From assembly GCF_000961885.1 (NCBI RefSeq), contig NZ_JZKH01000022.1, positions 29,657 through 93,656 of the forward strand: 64,000 bases of DNA, written 5' to 3'. A program made the position numbers and the translations under genes. The notes under the pieces were generated by a model that was not told the DNA's origin, ran no database searches, and worked only from the letters and a program-made list of their open reading frames with translations. The DNA comes from Streptomyces rubellomurinus. GTDB taxonomy: Bacteria > Actinomycetota > Actinomycetes > Streptomycetales > Streptomycetaceae. Shown here in pieces: positions 55,496-63,573 of the stretch; position 1 is the stretch's first letter; each line of letters starts with the position of its first letter.

Positions 55496-56845
55496 TTGCC
55501 CGGTCCAGAGCAGCCCGGTCCAGAGCGGCGCGGCGCCGAGCAGCCCGGCCCCGGGCGGACGCCCGCCCCGGCCGCCCGGACCGCGGAGGAGGCCGACGTC
55601 ATCGTGGTCGGCGCCGGCCCGTCCGGCTCCACCGCCGCCTACCACCTCGCCCGCGCCGGCCTGGACGTCCTGCTGCTGGAGAAGTCCGCCTTCCCCCGCG
55701 AGAAGGTCTGCGGCGACGGCCTCACCCCGCGCGCCGTCAAGCAGTTGACCGACATGGGCATCGACGTCTCCGAATCCGCCGGCTGGCTCCACAACAAGGG
55801 GCTGCGCCTCGTCGCCGGCCACCGGCGGCTGGAGTTCGACTGGCCGGAACTGTCCGCCTACCCCCCGTACGGACTCGTCCGCCGCCGCGCCGACTTCGAC
55901 GAACTGCTCGCCCGCCGGGCCGCCTCGGCCGGCGCCCGCCTGATCGAACGGGCCAACGTGGCAGGCCCGTTGACCGACCGGCGGACCGGCCGCATCACCG
56001 GCGTCACCGTCCGGCTCGGCGAGGACCGCGAACCCGCCGAGTACCGCGCCCCGCTCGTCCTCGCCGCAGACGGCAACTCCACCCGCCTCTCCGTCGCGAT
56101 GAACCGCCACCGGCGCACCGACCGGGCCATGGGCGTCGCCTACCGCACCTACTTCAAGACCCCGCGCCACGACGACCGCTACCTCGAGGCCTGGCTCGAC
56201 CTGTACGACCCCCACGCCTCCTCCCGCCGGCGCCTCCTGCCCGGCTACGCCTGGGTGTTCGGCATGGGCGACGGCACCGCCAACGTCGGCCTCGGCGTCC
56301 TCGACACCGCCGGCATCGACCTCGACTGGCGCGACCTGCTGCGCCGCTGGTGCGACCGGCTCCCGCCCGAGTACGGCTACACCCCCGAGGCCGTCACCGA
56401 ACCCATCCGCGGCGCCGCCCTGCCCATGGGCCTCAACCGCGAACCCCACTACGCGGACGGGCTGCTGCTCATCGGCGACGCGGGCGGCACGGTCAGCCCC
56501 GGCACCGGCGAAGGCATCGCCTACGCCATGGAATCCGGCCGCTTCGCCGCCGAGACCGCCGTCCAGGCACTCGCCCGCCCCACCGACCGCGGCCGCGAAC
56601 TCGCGCTGCGCGCCTACCCGCAGGCCCTGCGCTCCGCCTACGCCGGCTACTTCGCGCTCGGCCGGCTCGCCGCCGACCTGCTCGGCCGCCCCCGGCTGCT
56701 CGGCGCGGCCGGCGCCGCCGGGCTCGGCAACCCGGCCCTGCTGAAGGTGGCCTTCCGGCTCATGTGCAACCTCACCGAACCCCACTCCAAGGACGCCCTC
56801 GACCGGCTGCTCCACCTCGTCGGCCGGATCGCCCCCGGCCGGTGA
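55496..56845 (+). CDS. FAD-dependent geranylgeranyl-reductase-family oxidoreductase
   Basis: The 449-residue flavoprotein has the Rossmann motif VVGAGPSGSTAAYHLA, then EKSAFPREKVCGDGLTPRA, the family's hallmark, and the second FAD motif LIGDAGGTVSPGTGEGIAYAM. Members saturate polyprenyl double bonds in archaeal lipids, chlorophyll side chains or, in actinobacteria, probably menaquinone side chains. A quinone role fits here but is inferred. I chose TTG at 55496 because GGGAG lies about seven bases before it and the resulting N-terminus is short; a GTG at 55424 is an alternative. The first 30 residues are a Pro/Gly-rich, low-complexity lead-in. Confidence 0.85.
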   Translation: MPGPEQPGPERRGAEQPGPGRTPAPAARTAEEADVIVVGAGPSGSTAAYHLARAGLDVLLLEKSAFPREKVCGDGLTPRAVKQLTDMGIDVSESAGWLHNKGLRLVAGHRRLEFDWPELSAYPPYGLVRRRADFDELLARRAASAGARLIERANVAGPLTDRRTGRITGVTVRLGEDREPAEYRAPLVLAADGNSTRLSVAMNRHRRTDRAMGVAYRTYFKTPRHDDRYLEAWLDLYDPHASSRRRLLPGYAWVFGMGDGTANVGLGVLDTAGIDLDWRDLLRRWCDRLPPEYGYTPEAVTEPIRGAALPMGLNREPHYADGLLLIGDAGGTVSPGTGEGIAYAMESGRFAAETAVQALARPTDRGRELALRAYPQALRSAYAGYFALGRLAADLLGRPRLLGAAGAAGLGNPALLKVAFRLMCNLTEPHSKDALDRLLHLVGRIAPGR

Positions 56846-56938
56846 CCACCCGCCCGGGGCGCCCGGGCCCGGAGCGCCACCGCCGTCCTCGACGACACCT
56901 GCGGCAACCTGATCCGGCTCGCCCGGCACCACGGCTGG

Positions 56939-57604
56939 TCAGTCGTCGTCGGAGTCCGCCGCCCGGACCCGGCGGGTGGCCGGCGCGAGCTGGTCGAAGC
57001 AGTAGTACAGGGCCAGCGCGGCATGGGTGGCGAGCATCGCCACGGGGCTCGTGTAGGCCAGGGCGACGGTGAGGACGTAGGCGACACCGCCGACGCCGAA
57101 GCGGCGGAGCGCCGCGCGCCGGGCGGCCGGCGGGATGGGCGTGTGCAGCGCCCGGGCGTCGCGGGTGAAGGTGAGGAAGAGCAGCGAGAACGCGGCGCCC
57201 ATGGCGACCATCGTCAGCGAGTACAGGGCGGCGGCGGTGTGGGCGTCGTCGGACCGCGCCGTGAGGTAGGCCGCCAGCATCCGGGTCGGGTACGGGATCA
57301 CGGACACCGTCAGGAGCAGCAGCAGATTGGTGAAGAGCGTCAGCCGGTCGACCCGGCGGGCCAGCGCGCACATCGCGTGGTGGTTGATCCAGATGATGCC
57401 GATCACCAGGAAGCTCACCAGGTACGCGAAGTAGGCCGGCCACTGGTGGCCGAGCGCGTCGGCGAGGCTCCGCCCGTCGAGCGCGTCCGCCTCGGGCACC
57501 TTCAGGTCCAGCACCAGCAGGGTGATCGCGATCGCGAACACCCCGTCGCTGAACGCCTCCAGACGGGCCGTGCTGAAGTCCGGCACAGCTTGGTCGGTGG
57601 TCAT
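56939..57604 (-). CDS. TMEM175-family potassium channel-like protein
   Basis: The 221-residue membrane protein begins with the signature FSDGVFAIAITLLVLDLKVP in its first helix, where the FSD triad lines the pore constriction in bacterial TMEM175 channels. WINHHAMC in the third helix is also typical. About six hydrophobic helices are present, matching the six-helix bacterial subunit that forms tetramers. It probably conducts potassium with modest selectivity. The acidic C-terminus ends DSDDD. The ATG at 57604 is preceded by GAGAACGAG. It stands alone between the flavoprotein gene and a hypothetical gene. Confidence 0.9.
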   Translation of the reverse strand: MTTDQAVPDFSTARLEAFSDGVFAIAITLLVLDLKVPEADALDGRSLADALGHQWPAYFAYLVSFLVIGIIWINHHAMCALARRVDRLTLFTNLLLLLTVSVIPYPTRMLAAYLTARSDDAHTAAALYSLTMVAMGAAFSLLFLTFTRDARALHTPIPPAARRAALRRFGVGGVAYVLTVALAYTSPVAMLATHAALALYYCFDQLAPATRRVRAADSDDD

Positions 57605-57644
57605 CTCGTTCTCCCGGTCGGTTGCGGGCTGCGGATCCTACCGG

Positions 57645-58241
57645 CTAGATCCGCAGGCCGATGACACCCCAGCCGCGTCGCCCGGCCTCGCCGACCACCT
57701 CGCCCCACCCGGACAGCAGCCGGGCGAAGTCCTCGTAGTCCTCGATCCAGCCGCCCGGATCCGCGGCCAGCCGCCCGAACGGCTCGCGCAGCTCCGGCAG
57801 CGCGGGGGAGGCCTCCCGCCAGCACCGGTCCAGCCGGGCCACCGTCCCGGGCCCGGCGGCGACCAGCGGCCCGTACCGCTCCGTACGGTCGCCGGCGGGG
57901 AACACGCCCGGCTCCACGTGCTCGGCGGCCTCCCGGCCGGGGCCGTACCAGAACAGCGGCAGCAGGAAGCCGTCCAGCGCCGCCCGCAGCGCCGGCCCGG
58001 CGGCGTCCCGGACGTTCCCCCAGGCTTCCCCGGCCCGGAAGTGGGGCGTGTACGACCCGCAGCTGCGGGCGAACTCGTACCGCCCCAGCCACGCCCGCCC
58101 CGGCTCGACCGGCCACACCCACCCGGCCTCGACCGCCACCTCGTCGTACGCCGCCTCCTCCAGGGCCGGCAGCCGCGCGTCCGGCGCGATGCCCCGCAGG
58201 TGCGCCCAGTCGACGGCCACGACGGTGATGTCCACTCCCAT
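57645..58241 (-). CDS. Hypothetical cytoplasmic protein, 198 residues
   Basis: The product starts MGVDITVVAVDWAHL and is rich in Trp, Glu and Arg, with no signal peptide or membrane segment. Notable stretches are WLGRYEFARSCGSYTPHF, LPLFWYGPG and WIEDYEDFARLLSGWGEVV. It looks like a soluble single-domain protein of the sort conserved among streptomycetes. I do not recognise the family and assign no function. The start at 58241 is the first Met of the compact reading. It faces a divergent region with a very strong hairpin upstream. Confidence 0.7.
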   Translation of the reverse strand: MGVDITVVAVDWAHLRGIAPDARLPALEEAAYDEVAVEAGWVWPVEPGRAWLGRYEFARSCGSYTPHFRAGEAWGNVRDAAGPALRAALDGFLLPLFWYGPGREAAEHVEPGVFPAGDRTERYGPLVAAGPGTVARLDRCWREASPALPELREPFGRLAADPGGWIEDYEDFARLLSGWGEVVGEAGRRGWGVIGLRI

Positions 58242-58322
58242 GCGGCGAGGCTAGCCCGGGCCGATCGAGCGCCACCCCGCCGGCGGGGTGGCCCGGGTGC
58301 GCCCGGGCGGCCCGCCGTGCGC

Positions 58323-58358
58323 CGGCTGCCCCCACGGCACGCGCCGTGGGGGCAGCCG
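58323..58358. other. Perfect 16-bp inverted repeat in a divergent intergenic region
   Basis: Arms 58323-58338 and 58343-58358 (CGGCTGCCCCCACGGC with GCCGTGGGGGCAGCCG) are fully complementary around the tetraloop ACGC. It lies upstream of both neighbouring genes, where a simple terminator is not expected. It could be a structured leader, a terminator of an unannotated short RNA, or a relic of a mobile repeat. Confidence 0.8.
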
Positions 58359-58530
58359 CAGGCGGTTCGCGGGCTGGAGGCCGGGCTGCCTCCGGCGCCC
58401 GGAGCCGGGGGCGGGGTGGTGGGGCGGCAGGCTGCGCGGTGGGGCGGGGAGCGGCCTAACCTGGAAGGGCGCGTACGGTGCGTGGCCTGCGGGCCGGTGT
58501 GCCCGTGGGTCGTCGACGGAAGCGGTGGCC

Positions 58531-58974
58531 ATGACGGTGATCTCGGCGGCTCTGTTCGGTACCGACTGGCGGCCCGGGCTGCCCGGCGGGGCCGCGTTGC
58601 TGCGCGAGTGCGCCGCCCGGGGCTGGACGGTGGTGCTGACCGGGCCGGGGCCGGCCGGGGCGCCCGTGCTGACCGTCACCGATCCGGGGGCGGATCCGCT
58701 GCGCGCCGCGCTGGTCCTGGTGGACGGCGCGCCGTCGCACGCCGTGGCCGTCGCCGGGAGCGTGCGCGAGGTGCTGGCGGCGCGGCGGATCGGGGTGCCC
58801 TGCGTCGCCCTGGAGGCCGGCGGGGACGCCGGTCCCCAGCTGCGGGCGGCGGGAGCGGCCGAGGTCCACCGCGATGCCGCGGCCCTGCTGCGCGTCCTGG
58901 ACGACAGTCTGCTCGCCCGCCCACGGGCCTTCGGCCGGGCGGGCGCCGGAACAGGCGCCGCCCGGAGCGGTTAA
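58531..58974 (+). CDS. HAD-like protein lacking the catalytic nucleophile
   Basis: The 147-residue protein ends in a stretch (GSVREVLAARRIGVPCVAL, then LRAAGAAEVHRDAAALL) that strongly recalls the C-terminal third of phosphoglycolate-phosphatase-like HAD enzymes. The positions normally occupied by the Asp residues of motif IV are Gly and Ser, and no DxD motif I is present in the short N-terminal part. It looks like a shrunken, catalytically dead or repurposed HAD fold. GGAAG precedes the ATG at 58531. A TAACCT hexamer 77 bases upstream could be its -10. It leads a set of small genes on the plus strand. Confidence 0.6.
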   Translation: MTVISAALFGTDWRPGLPGGAALLRECAARGWTVVLTGPGPAGAPVLTVTDPGADPLRAALVLVDGAPSHAVAVAGSVREVLAARRIGVPCVALEAGGDAGPQLRAAGAAEVHRDAAALLRVLDDSLLARPRAFGRAGAGTGAARSG

Positions 58975-59040
58975 CGCCTGCTCGTACCGGGCAACCGCCC
59001 GGGTGCGAGCACGTCACCGGAAGTGTCGGAGGTGACCGAG

Positions 59041-59496
59041 ATGGACGGACCCGCGTTGAGCGGATGGGAACGGCGGCTGCTGGCGGAGATCGAGTCCGAT
59101 CTGCGCCAGGACACCCGCCTGGACCGCAAGTTGAGCACCATGGGCGCCAAGCGGCCGAGCCGGATCGGCGGCACGCTGCGCGGCGTCGGGCGCAGCGTGG
59201 GGCGTCGGCTGACGGCCGGGGTGGTGCTGACCACCCTGGTGATGACCGCGATCTGCCTGAGCGTCGGCGTGCGGACTCCGACCACCGCCGTCCTGGCCGC
59301 CCTCGGAGTGGTCTGGGCGGCTTCGGTGGCGGCCGCGGTGGCCGCCTCGGCGCTGCTGCGCCGCCGGGCCGGGCGGCGTGCCGCCGGCCCGGAACCGGAG
59401 GACGGGCGCGAGCAGCGGGAACGCGGGGAACACGGGGAACGTGGGGAACGCAAGGAGGGCCGGGAGCGCCGGCCCTGGGACCAGCCGGAGGCGTGA
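59041..59496 (+). CDS. DUF3040 family membrane protein
   Basis: The 151-residue protein begins with the DUF3040 signature LSGWERRLLAEIESDLRQD, here followed by DTRLDRKL. Two membrane helices lie at about residues 58-78 and 83-105. The C-terminal tail is highly charged and repetitive (RERGEHGERGERKEGRERR), encoded by near-identical short DNA units. The family is actinobacterial and of unknown function. GGAGGTGA five bases before the ATG fixes the start, although a GTG six codons upstream is in frame. The PRC-barrel gene starts two bases after this stop codon, so the two are co-transcribed. Confidence 0.85.
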   Translation: MDGPALSGWERRLLAEIESDLRQDTRLDRKLSTMGAKRPSRIGGTLRGVGRSVGRRLTAGVVLTTLVMTAICLSVGVRTPTTAVLAALGVVWAASVAAAVAASALLRRRAGRRAAGPEPEDGREQRERGEHGERGERKEGRERRPWDQPEA

Positions 59497-59497
59497 C

Positions 59498-59797
59498 ATG
59501 ACCGGCACCGAGCTGTGGGAGTACCGCCCGGGCGCCCATCCCGCCGCGGAACTCAGCCTGGTCGGGTACGAGGTGCGGGCCGTCGACGGTCCGCTCGGCC
59601 GGGTCGAGGAGGACACCGGCGACCACCTGCTGGTCGACGCCGGGCCCTGGGTGCCGGGCGCCCGGGTGCCGGTGACGGTCGGCCTGGTCGCCCGGATCGA
59701 CCACCTGGAGCGGACCGTCCACCTGGACTGCCCGCGTGCCAGGCTCAGCACCACCCCGCCGACCGCCGTCGACCTGACCACCCCGCACCCGCGCTGA
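59498..59797 (+). CDS. PRC-barrel-like protein
   Basis: The 99-residue cytoplasmic protein contains GYEVRAVDGPLGRVEED, the opening strand-turn of a PRC-barrel or DUF2171-type domain, followed by HLLVDAGPWVPGARVPV and IDHLERTVHLDC. Such small beta-barrels occur in RNA-processing and membrane-associated proteins, and in actinomycete stress-related small proteins; its partner is unknown. It starts two bases after the DUF3040 stop and is followed by short tandem repeats before the DJ-1-type gene. Identification rests on fold-level pattern and is moderate. Confidence 0.7.
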   Translation: MTGTELWEYRPGAHPAAELSLVGYEVRAVDGPLGRVEEDTGDHLLVDAGPWVPGARVPVTVGLVARIDHLERTVHLDCPRARLSTTPPTAVDLTTPHPR

Positions 59798-59799
59798 GC

Positions 59800-59859
59800 G
59801 ACCGAGCACGCCGAGAACCGAGCACGCCGAGCACGCCGAGTAACCGAGCAATCGAGCAC
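59800..59859. repeat. Short tandem repeats before the DJ-1/PfpI gene
   Basis: The unit CGAGCACGC or close variants recurs about four to five times between the PRC-barrel stop and the next ATG, mixed with AACCGAGCA. It is low-complexity spacer DNA with no visible promoter. The ribosome-binding site of the downstream gene is also not obvious here. Confidence 0.6.
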
Positions 59860-59864
59860 CCACC

Positions 59865-60452
59865 ATGCGCTGGCCGTCCACCACCCTCACCGGCCGCACG
59901 ATCGCCTTCCTGGTCGCGCCGTACGGAGCCGAGCAGGTCGAGCTGACCTCCCCCTGGCAGGCCGTCGCCGAGTCCGGCGGCACGCCGCGCCTGCTGTCCA
60001 CCGCCCCCGGGCGGGTCCTGGCCGTCCACCACCACACCCCGGGCGACACCTTCGCCGTCGACGCCCTCGTCGGCGAGGCGGACCCGGCCGACTACGACGG
60101 CCTGGTCCTGCCCGGCGGTGTCGCCAACCCCGACCACCTCCGGCTGGACCGGGCCGCCGTCGCCCACGTCCACGCCCACTGCGCCGCCGGCCGGCCGGTC
60201 GCCGCGATCTGCCACGCCGCCTGGACGCTGATCGAGGCCGACGCCGTCCGCGGCCGCACCCTGACCTCCTGGCCCAGCCTGCGCACCGACCTGGTCAACG
60301 CCGGCGCGCACTGGGTCGACGAGGAGGTGCACGTCTGCCACGACGGCCCCGGCCCGCTGGTCACCAGCCGCCGGCCCGCCGACCTGCCGCTGTTCGAGGA
60401 CGCCTTGGTCACCGAGTTCTCGCACGCGACGGCGAAGCAGCATCCGCGTTGA
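59865..60452 (+). CDS. DJ-1/PfpI family class I glutamine amidotransferase-like protein
   Basis: The 195-residue cytoplasmic protein has the DJ-1/PfpI layout. It starts GRTIAFLVAPYGAEQVEL, with Glu at the usual acidic position. LVLPGGVANPDHLRL is the oxyanion loop, and AICHAAWTLIEA is the nucleophile elbow with Cys followed by His. Members act as deglycases, hydratases or chaperone-like stress proteins; the YhbO/PfpI-like sequence suggests stress protection. It follows the DUF3040/PRC-barrel pair on the same strand with 67 bases of tandem repeats between, so the three may form a stress operon. Confidence 0.9.
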   Translation: MRWPSTTLTGRTIAFLVAPYGAEQVELTSPWQAVAESGGTPRLLSTAPGRVLAVHHHTPGDTFAVDALVGEADPADYDGLVLPGGVANPDHLRLDRAAVAHVHAHCAAGRPVAAICHAAWTLIEADAVRGRTLTSWPSLRTDLVNAGAHWVDEEVHVCHDGPGPLVTSRRPADLPLFEDALVTEFSHATAKQHPR

Positions 60453-60591
60453 CCTGACGGTCCCTCAACTGCCTTTTCCGGAACGGCGCGTACCCCCTTG
60501 CCGGTCTCGCCCTTCTTGACGACCATCGGTCAAGGCGGACGCGGTGGCCGTATCGGCCCACCGGCGGAGACCGCGGACGGAGGGGCACCAG

Positions 60592-61218
60592 ATGAACGCA
60601 CCGCGCACGACCACCCGAGCCCTGCGCACGTCGCTCACGGCGGTGGCGGCCCTGGCCATGGCCTGGTGGGCGCCGGGGATGGCGCAGGCGAACCCCGGGA
60701 ACTGGCAGCTGCACACCCCCTACGCGAGCAACATGTGCCTGGACGCCGACTACGTGGCCGGCAGCCAGACCCAGAACCCGTGGCGCAACGGCGACAAGGT
60801 CCAGATGTGGGTGTGCAACGACCAGGCGCAGCAGGGCTGGCTCTTCCACCCCGTCTCCACCCCGAGCGGTGTGCCGGCGTTCACCATCACCAACCAGCGC
60901 AGCGGACTGTGCCTGGACATGGACATCAGCGGCGGCACCCACGACAACATCCCGAACGACTACCTGGGGCACCTGGTGCAGCTGTGGCACTGCCTCAACG
61001 ACAGCAGCGGGCACCCCGTGCCGAACCAGGTCTGGTACCAGCTCTCCGGTGACCACGACGGATGGGCACGCCTGCAGAGCGGAGCCGACACCGGCGGCAC
61101 CTTCAACTTCATGGACGCCAAGAACTACGGCGGTACGGACCCGTCGCAGAACGGCGACCCGGTGCTGGTCTGGGACTACATCCCCGGGGACTCCCCGCAG
61201 AACTGGAACTGGACCTGA
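60592..61218 (+). CDS. Secreted ricin-B-type beta-trefoil lectin domain protein
   Basis: The 208-residue precursor has a signal peptide (SLTAVAALAMAWWAPGMAQA, cleavage near residue 33). The mature part is a single carbohydrate-binding domain with repeats around NMCLDADYV, LCLDMDISGG and QLWHCLND, and QxW-like ends such as VQMWVCN, VWYQLSG and QNWNW. Five Cys are visible in the mature part. It would bind polysaccharide outside the cell; no catalytic domain is attached. GGAGG about eight bases before the ATG at 60592 fixes the start. The gene is convergent with ligD. The binding specificity cannot be read from the sequence. Confidence 0.85.
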   Translation: MNAPRTTTRALRTSLTAVAALAMAWWAPGMAQANPGNWQLHTPYASNMCLDADYVAGSQTQNPWRNGDKVQMWVCNDQAQQGWLFHPVSTPSGVPAFTITNQRSGLCLDMDISGGTHDNIPNDYLGHLVQLWHCLNDSSGHPVPNQVWYQLSGDHDGWARLQSGADTGGTFNFMDAKNYGGTDPSQNGDPVLVWDYIPGDSPQNWNWT

Positions 61219-61241
61219 TCCCTCTCCTCCCACCCCCCGAC

Positions 61242-61258
61242 GCCCGGCCGGCCCGGGC
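61242..61258. terminator. Small hairpin between the lectin gene and ligD
   Basis: GCCCGG and CCGGGC form a 6-bp stem with a 5-base loop in the 42-base gap between two convergent genes. It is short and in very GC-rich DNA, so the call is tentative. Confidence 0.35.
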
Positions 61259-61260
61259 CG

Positions 61261-63144
61261 TCAGTCGCCGCGCAGCCGGACGAAGACGGCGGCGGGCGGC
61301 CGCCCGGTGACGGTGAGTTCGGCGCGCAGGGGGGTGGTGAGCGGGTGGACGGGGCCGTGGTCGGGGTCGGTGGTGGGCGGGCCGAGGTGGGCGCGCGCGG
61401 CTTCGGCGACCTCGCGGGCCTGGGGCGGGGTGAGCCGGGGGGTGGTCGCGAGGACGCGCCCGTCGTCGAGCCGGACGATCAGGGCGTGCGGCCGGCGGGG
61501 CGGGCCGGTGAGCGCGTGGACGGTGGCGTCCACGGTGTCGCTGCGGCGGTACTTGACCCAGGCGTGGCCCGCACCGCGCGGGCGGTAGGAGGAGCCTGCG
61601 GCCTTGCAGACCAGGCCCTCCACGCCGGTGGCGGCGAGCCGGTCCATCCACTCCAGCGCCTCCGCCCGGTCGGTGGTGGCCATGACGGGCTGGATCGGCG
61701 GCGGGACGTCCGCGAGGGCGGCGAGCAGCAGCCGGCGGCGGTCGGTGAGCGGCAGCCGGCGGACGTCCCGGCCGGGCAGGGCGAGCAGGTCGAAGGCGAT
61801 CAGTCCGAGTGCCGTGTCCGGTGCGGCGGCGCGCGCCTGACGGGTGCGGAGCAGTTCCCCGAAGGCGAACCGGCCGCCGCGCCAGGCGACCAGCTCGGCG
61901 TCCAGCACCAGCCCCTCGGGCAGCCGGGCCACGGCGGCGGCGATCGGCGGGAACTCGGCGGCGAGGTCGCGCCCGCTGCGGGACTGCAGGAACGCGGGCT
62001 GCCCGCCCCGGGCGAAGGCGACGCAGCGGAAGCCGTCCAGCTTCAGCTCGTACTGCACGCCGGCGCCGCCCAGGCCGTCCGCGGGCGGGACGGCGGGGAC
62101 GGCGGCGGGCCGCATCACCTCCACCGGCGGGCGGAGCACCTGGGCGGCGCGGGCCGGCGGTTCGGGCGCGGCCGGCTGCGCGGGGTCGGCCGGTCGCGCG
62201 GGGGGCGCTGAGCCGGGCGGACCGGTCGGACCGGTCGGGCCGGTGGCGAGAACGGCCGGGCCGGCCGGCAGCGGCCGCGCCCGCTCCGGGTCCAGCAGCG
62301 GCGCGAGCAGGTCGCCGTGCGCGGCGATCCGCCCCGGCACGTCGGCGAGGGTGAAGACCAGGTCCAGCTCCCGGCCGGCCCGCTCCAGCTCCTCCCAGGC
62401 GAGCGGCGTGGACACCGTGGGCTGCGGCCGGGCGCGCAGCGTGTACGGCGCGGCGGTGGTCTTCTTGGCGTTGTTCTGCGACCAGTCGACCAGCACCCGC
62501 CCCCGGCGGCGGGCCTTCGCCATGGTGTGCACGGCCAGCTCCGGGTGCTCGGCCTCCAGGGCGGCGGCGAGCGCCTTCGCGTACCCGGAGACCCGGGTGC
62601 TGGGCGTCGGCTCGATCGGGACCAGCAGGTGCAGGCCCTTGGAGCCGGAGGTCTTCACCCAGGCCGCCAGGCCGTCCGCCGCCAGCCGCTCGCGCAGCAG
62701 CAGGGCGACCGCCCGACAGGTGAGGACGTCGGCGCCCTCGCCCGGGTCGAGGTCGAGGACGAGCCGGTCGGCGAGGGCGGGCGCGGCCGCGTGCCACTGC
62801 GGGACGTGCAGTTCCAGGCACCCGAGGTTCGCCGCCCACAGCAGCGCCGCGCCGTCGTCCAGCACCACCTGGCGCAGCTCGCCGCCGCTGCTCGGCACGT
62901 CCACCGTGCGGACCCAGCGCGGGGTGCCGGCGGGCGGGTTCTTGGCGATGAACACCTCCGCCTCGACGCCGTCCGGGCAGCGCAGGAAGGAGACCGGGCG
63001 GTCCCGCAGATGGGGGAGCAGGGCGTGGTGGACGGCGGCGTAGTAGCGCAGCACCTCGCCCTTGAGGGTGCCGGTGCGCGGGTAGTACACCTTGTCGAGG
63101 TGGGAGAGGGCGAGGGTGCGCCCGTCCACCGTGAGCTGCGGCAT
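61261..63144 (-). CDS. ligD: ATP-dependent DNA ligase LigD, polymerase/primase plus ligase domains
   Basis: The 627-residue enzyme belongs to bacterial non-homologous end joining. The N-terminal half is the LigD polymerase (archaeo-eukaryotic primase) domain, with DKVYYP, the catalytic LDLDPGEG near residue 132, and VKTSGSKGLH. A 60-residue Pro/Ala-rich linker follows. The C-terminal half is the ATP-dependent ligase with motif I ELKLDGFR (Lys near 367) and motif V WVKYRRSD. The phosphoesterase domain found in mycobacterial LigD is absent. No ku gene is in the window. The ATG at 63144 is the natural start. Two-domain LigD forms are common in actinomycetes. Confidence 0.92.
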   Translation of the reverse strand: MPQLTVDGRTLALSHLDKVYYPRTGTLKGEVLRYYAAVHHALLPHLRDRPVSFLRCPDGVEAEVFIAKNPPAGTPRWVRTVDVPSSGGELRQVVLDDGAALLWAANLGCLELHVPQWHAAAPALADRLVLDLDPGEGADVLTCRAVALLLRERLAADGLAAWVKTSGSKGLHLLVPIEPTPSTRVSGYAKALAAALEAEHPELAVHTMAKARRRGRVLVDWSQNNAKKTTAAPYTLRARPQPTVSTPLAWEELERAGRELDLVFTLADVPGRIAAHGDLLAPLLDPERARPLPAGPAVLATGPTGPTGPPGSAPPARPADPAQPAAPEPPARAAQVLRPPVEVMRPAAVPAVPPADGLGGAGVQYELKLDGFRCVAFARGGQPAFLQSRSGRDLAAEFPPIAAAVARLPEGLVLDAELVAWRGGRFAFGELLRTRQARAAAPDTALGLIAFDLLALPGRDVRRLPLTDRRRLLLAALADVPPPIQPVMATTDRAEALEWMDRLAATGVEGLVCKAAGSSYRPRGAGHAWVKYRRSDTVDATVHALTGPPRRPHALIVRLDDGRVLATTPRLTPPQAREVAEAARAHLGPPTTDPDHGPVHPLTTPLRAELTVTGRPPAAVFVRLRGD

Positions 63145-63222
63145 CGGCCGCCTCCGTGGCGTCCTGCGGGTGGCCCCCGCAGCCAGTCTGCCGCGTGCCG
63201 GCGGCCTGCGCCCCGGGGCGCC

Positions 63223-63573
63223 CTAGCCGCCCGGTCCGACCAGGGCGTGCGCCTGGGCGACCAGGCCCTCGATCCGCCGCCAGTCCGGCGCCGGCCCGTC
63301 CAGGTACACGCCGAGCCAGCCCCGGTGGCCGACGTACGGCGGGCGGAAGTACCGCTCGGGATCCTCGGCGACGAACCGTTCCTGCGCCCCGCCGGGGGCC
63401 GCGCACCAGAACGCCAGCCGGTCGTCGTGGTGGTGGTCGGAGAGCGTCACGAACACCCGGGCGCGGCGGCCGGAGCCGGCGAACCAGGTCGGTTCCCCGT
63501 GGCTGGTCCGCTCCTCGACCTCCGGCAGCGCCAGGCACAGCGCCCGCAGCCGCTCCACCGGTGCGGCCGTCAC
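63223..63573 (-). CDS. MmcQ/YjbR family (DUF419) DNA-binding-fold protein
   Basis: The 116-residue protein starts at GTG (63573), reads VERLRALCLALPEVEERTSHG, and continues with EPTWFAGSGRRARVFVTL, the MmcQ/YjbR pattern. RGWLGVYLD near the end is also typical. The family has a double-wing fold sometimes related to DNA binding, but no defined role. Its start overlaps the stop of the upstream VOC gene by four bases (GTGA), so the two are translationally coupled. Confidence 0.85.
   Translation of the reverse strand: MTAAPVERLRALCLALPEVEERTSHGEPTWFAGSGRRARVFVTLSDHHHDDRLAFWCAAPGGAQERFVAEDPERYFRPPYVGHRGWLGVYLDGPAPDWRRIEGLVAQAHALVGPGG

Noticed and set aside
59800..59859. Possible CRISPR or iteron array
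   Set aside because: The repeats are too short and irregular, without spacers or a replication gene nearby.
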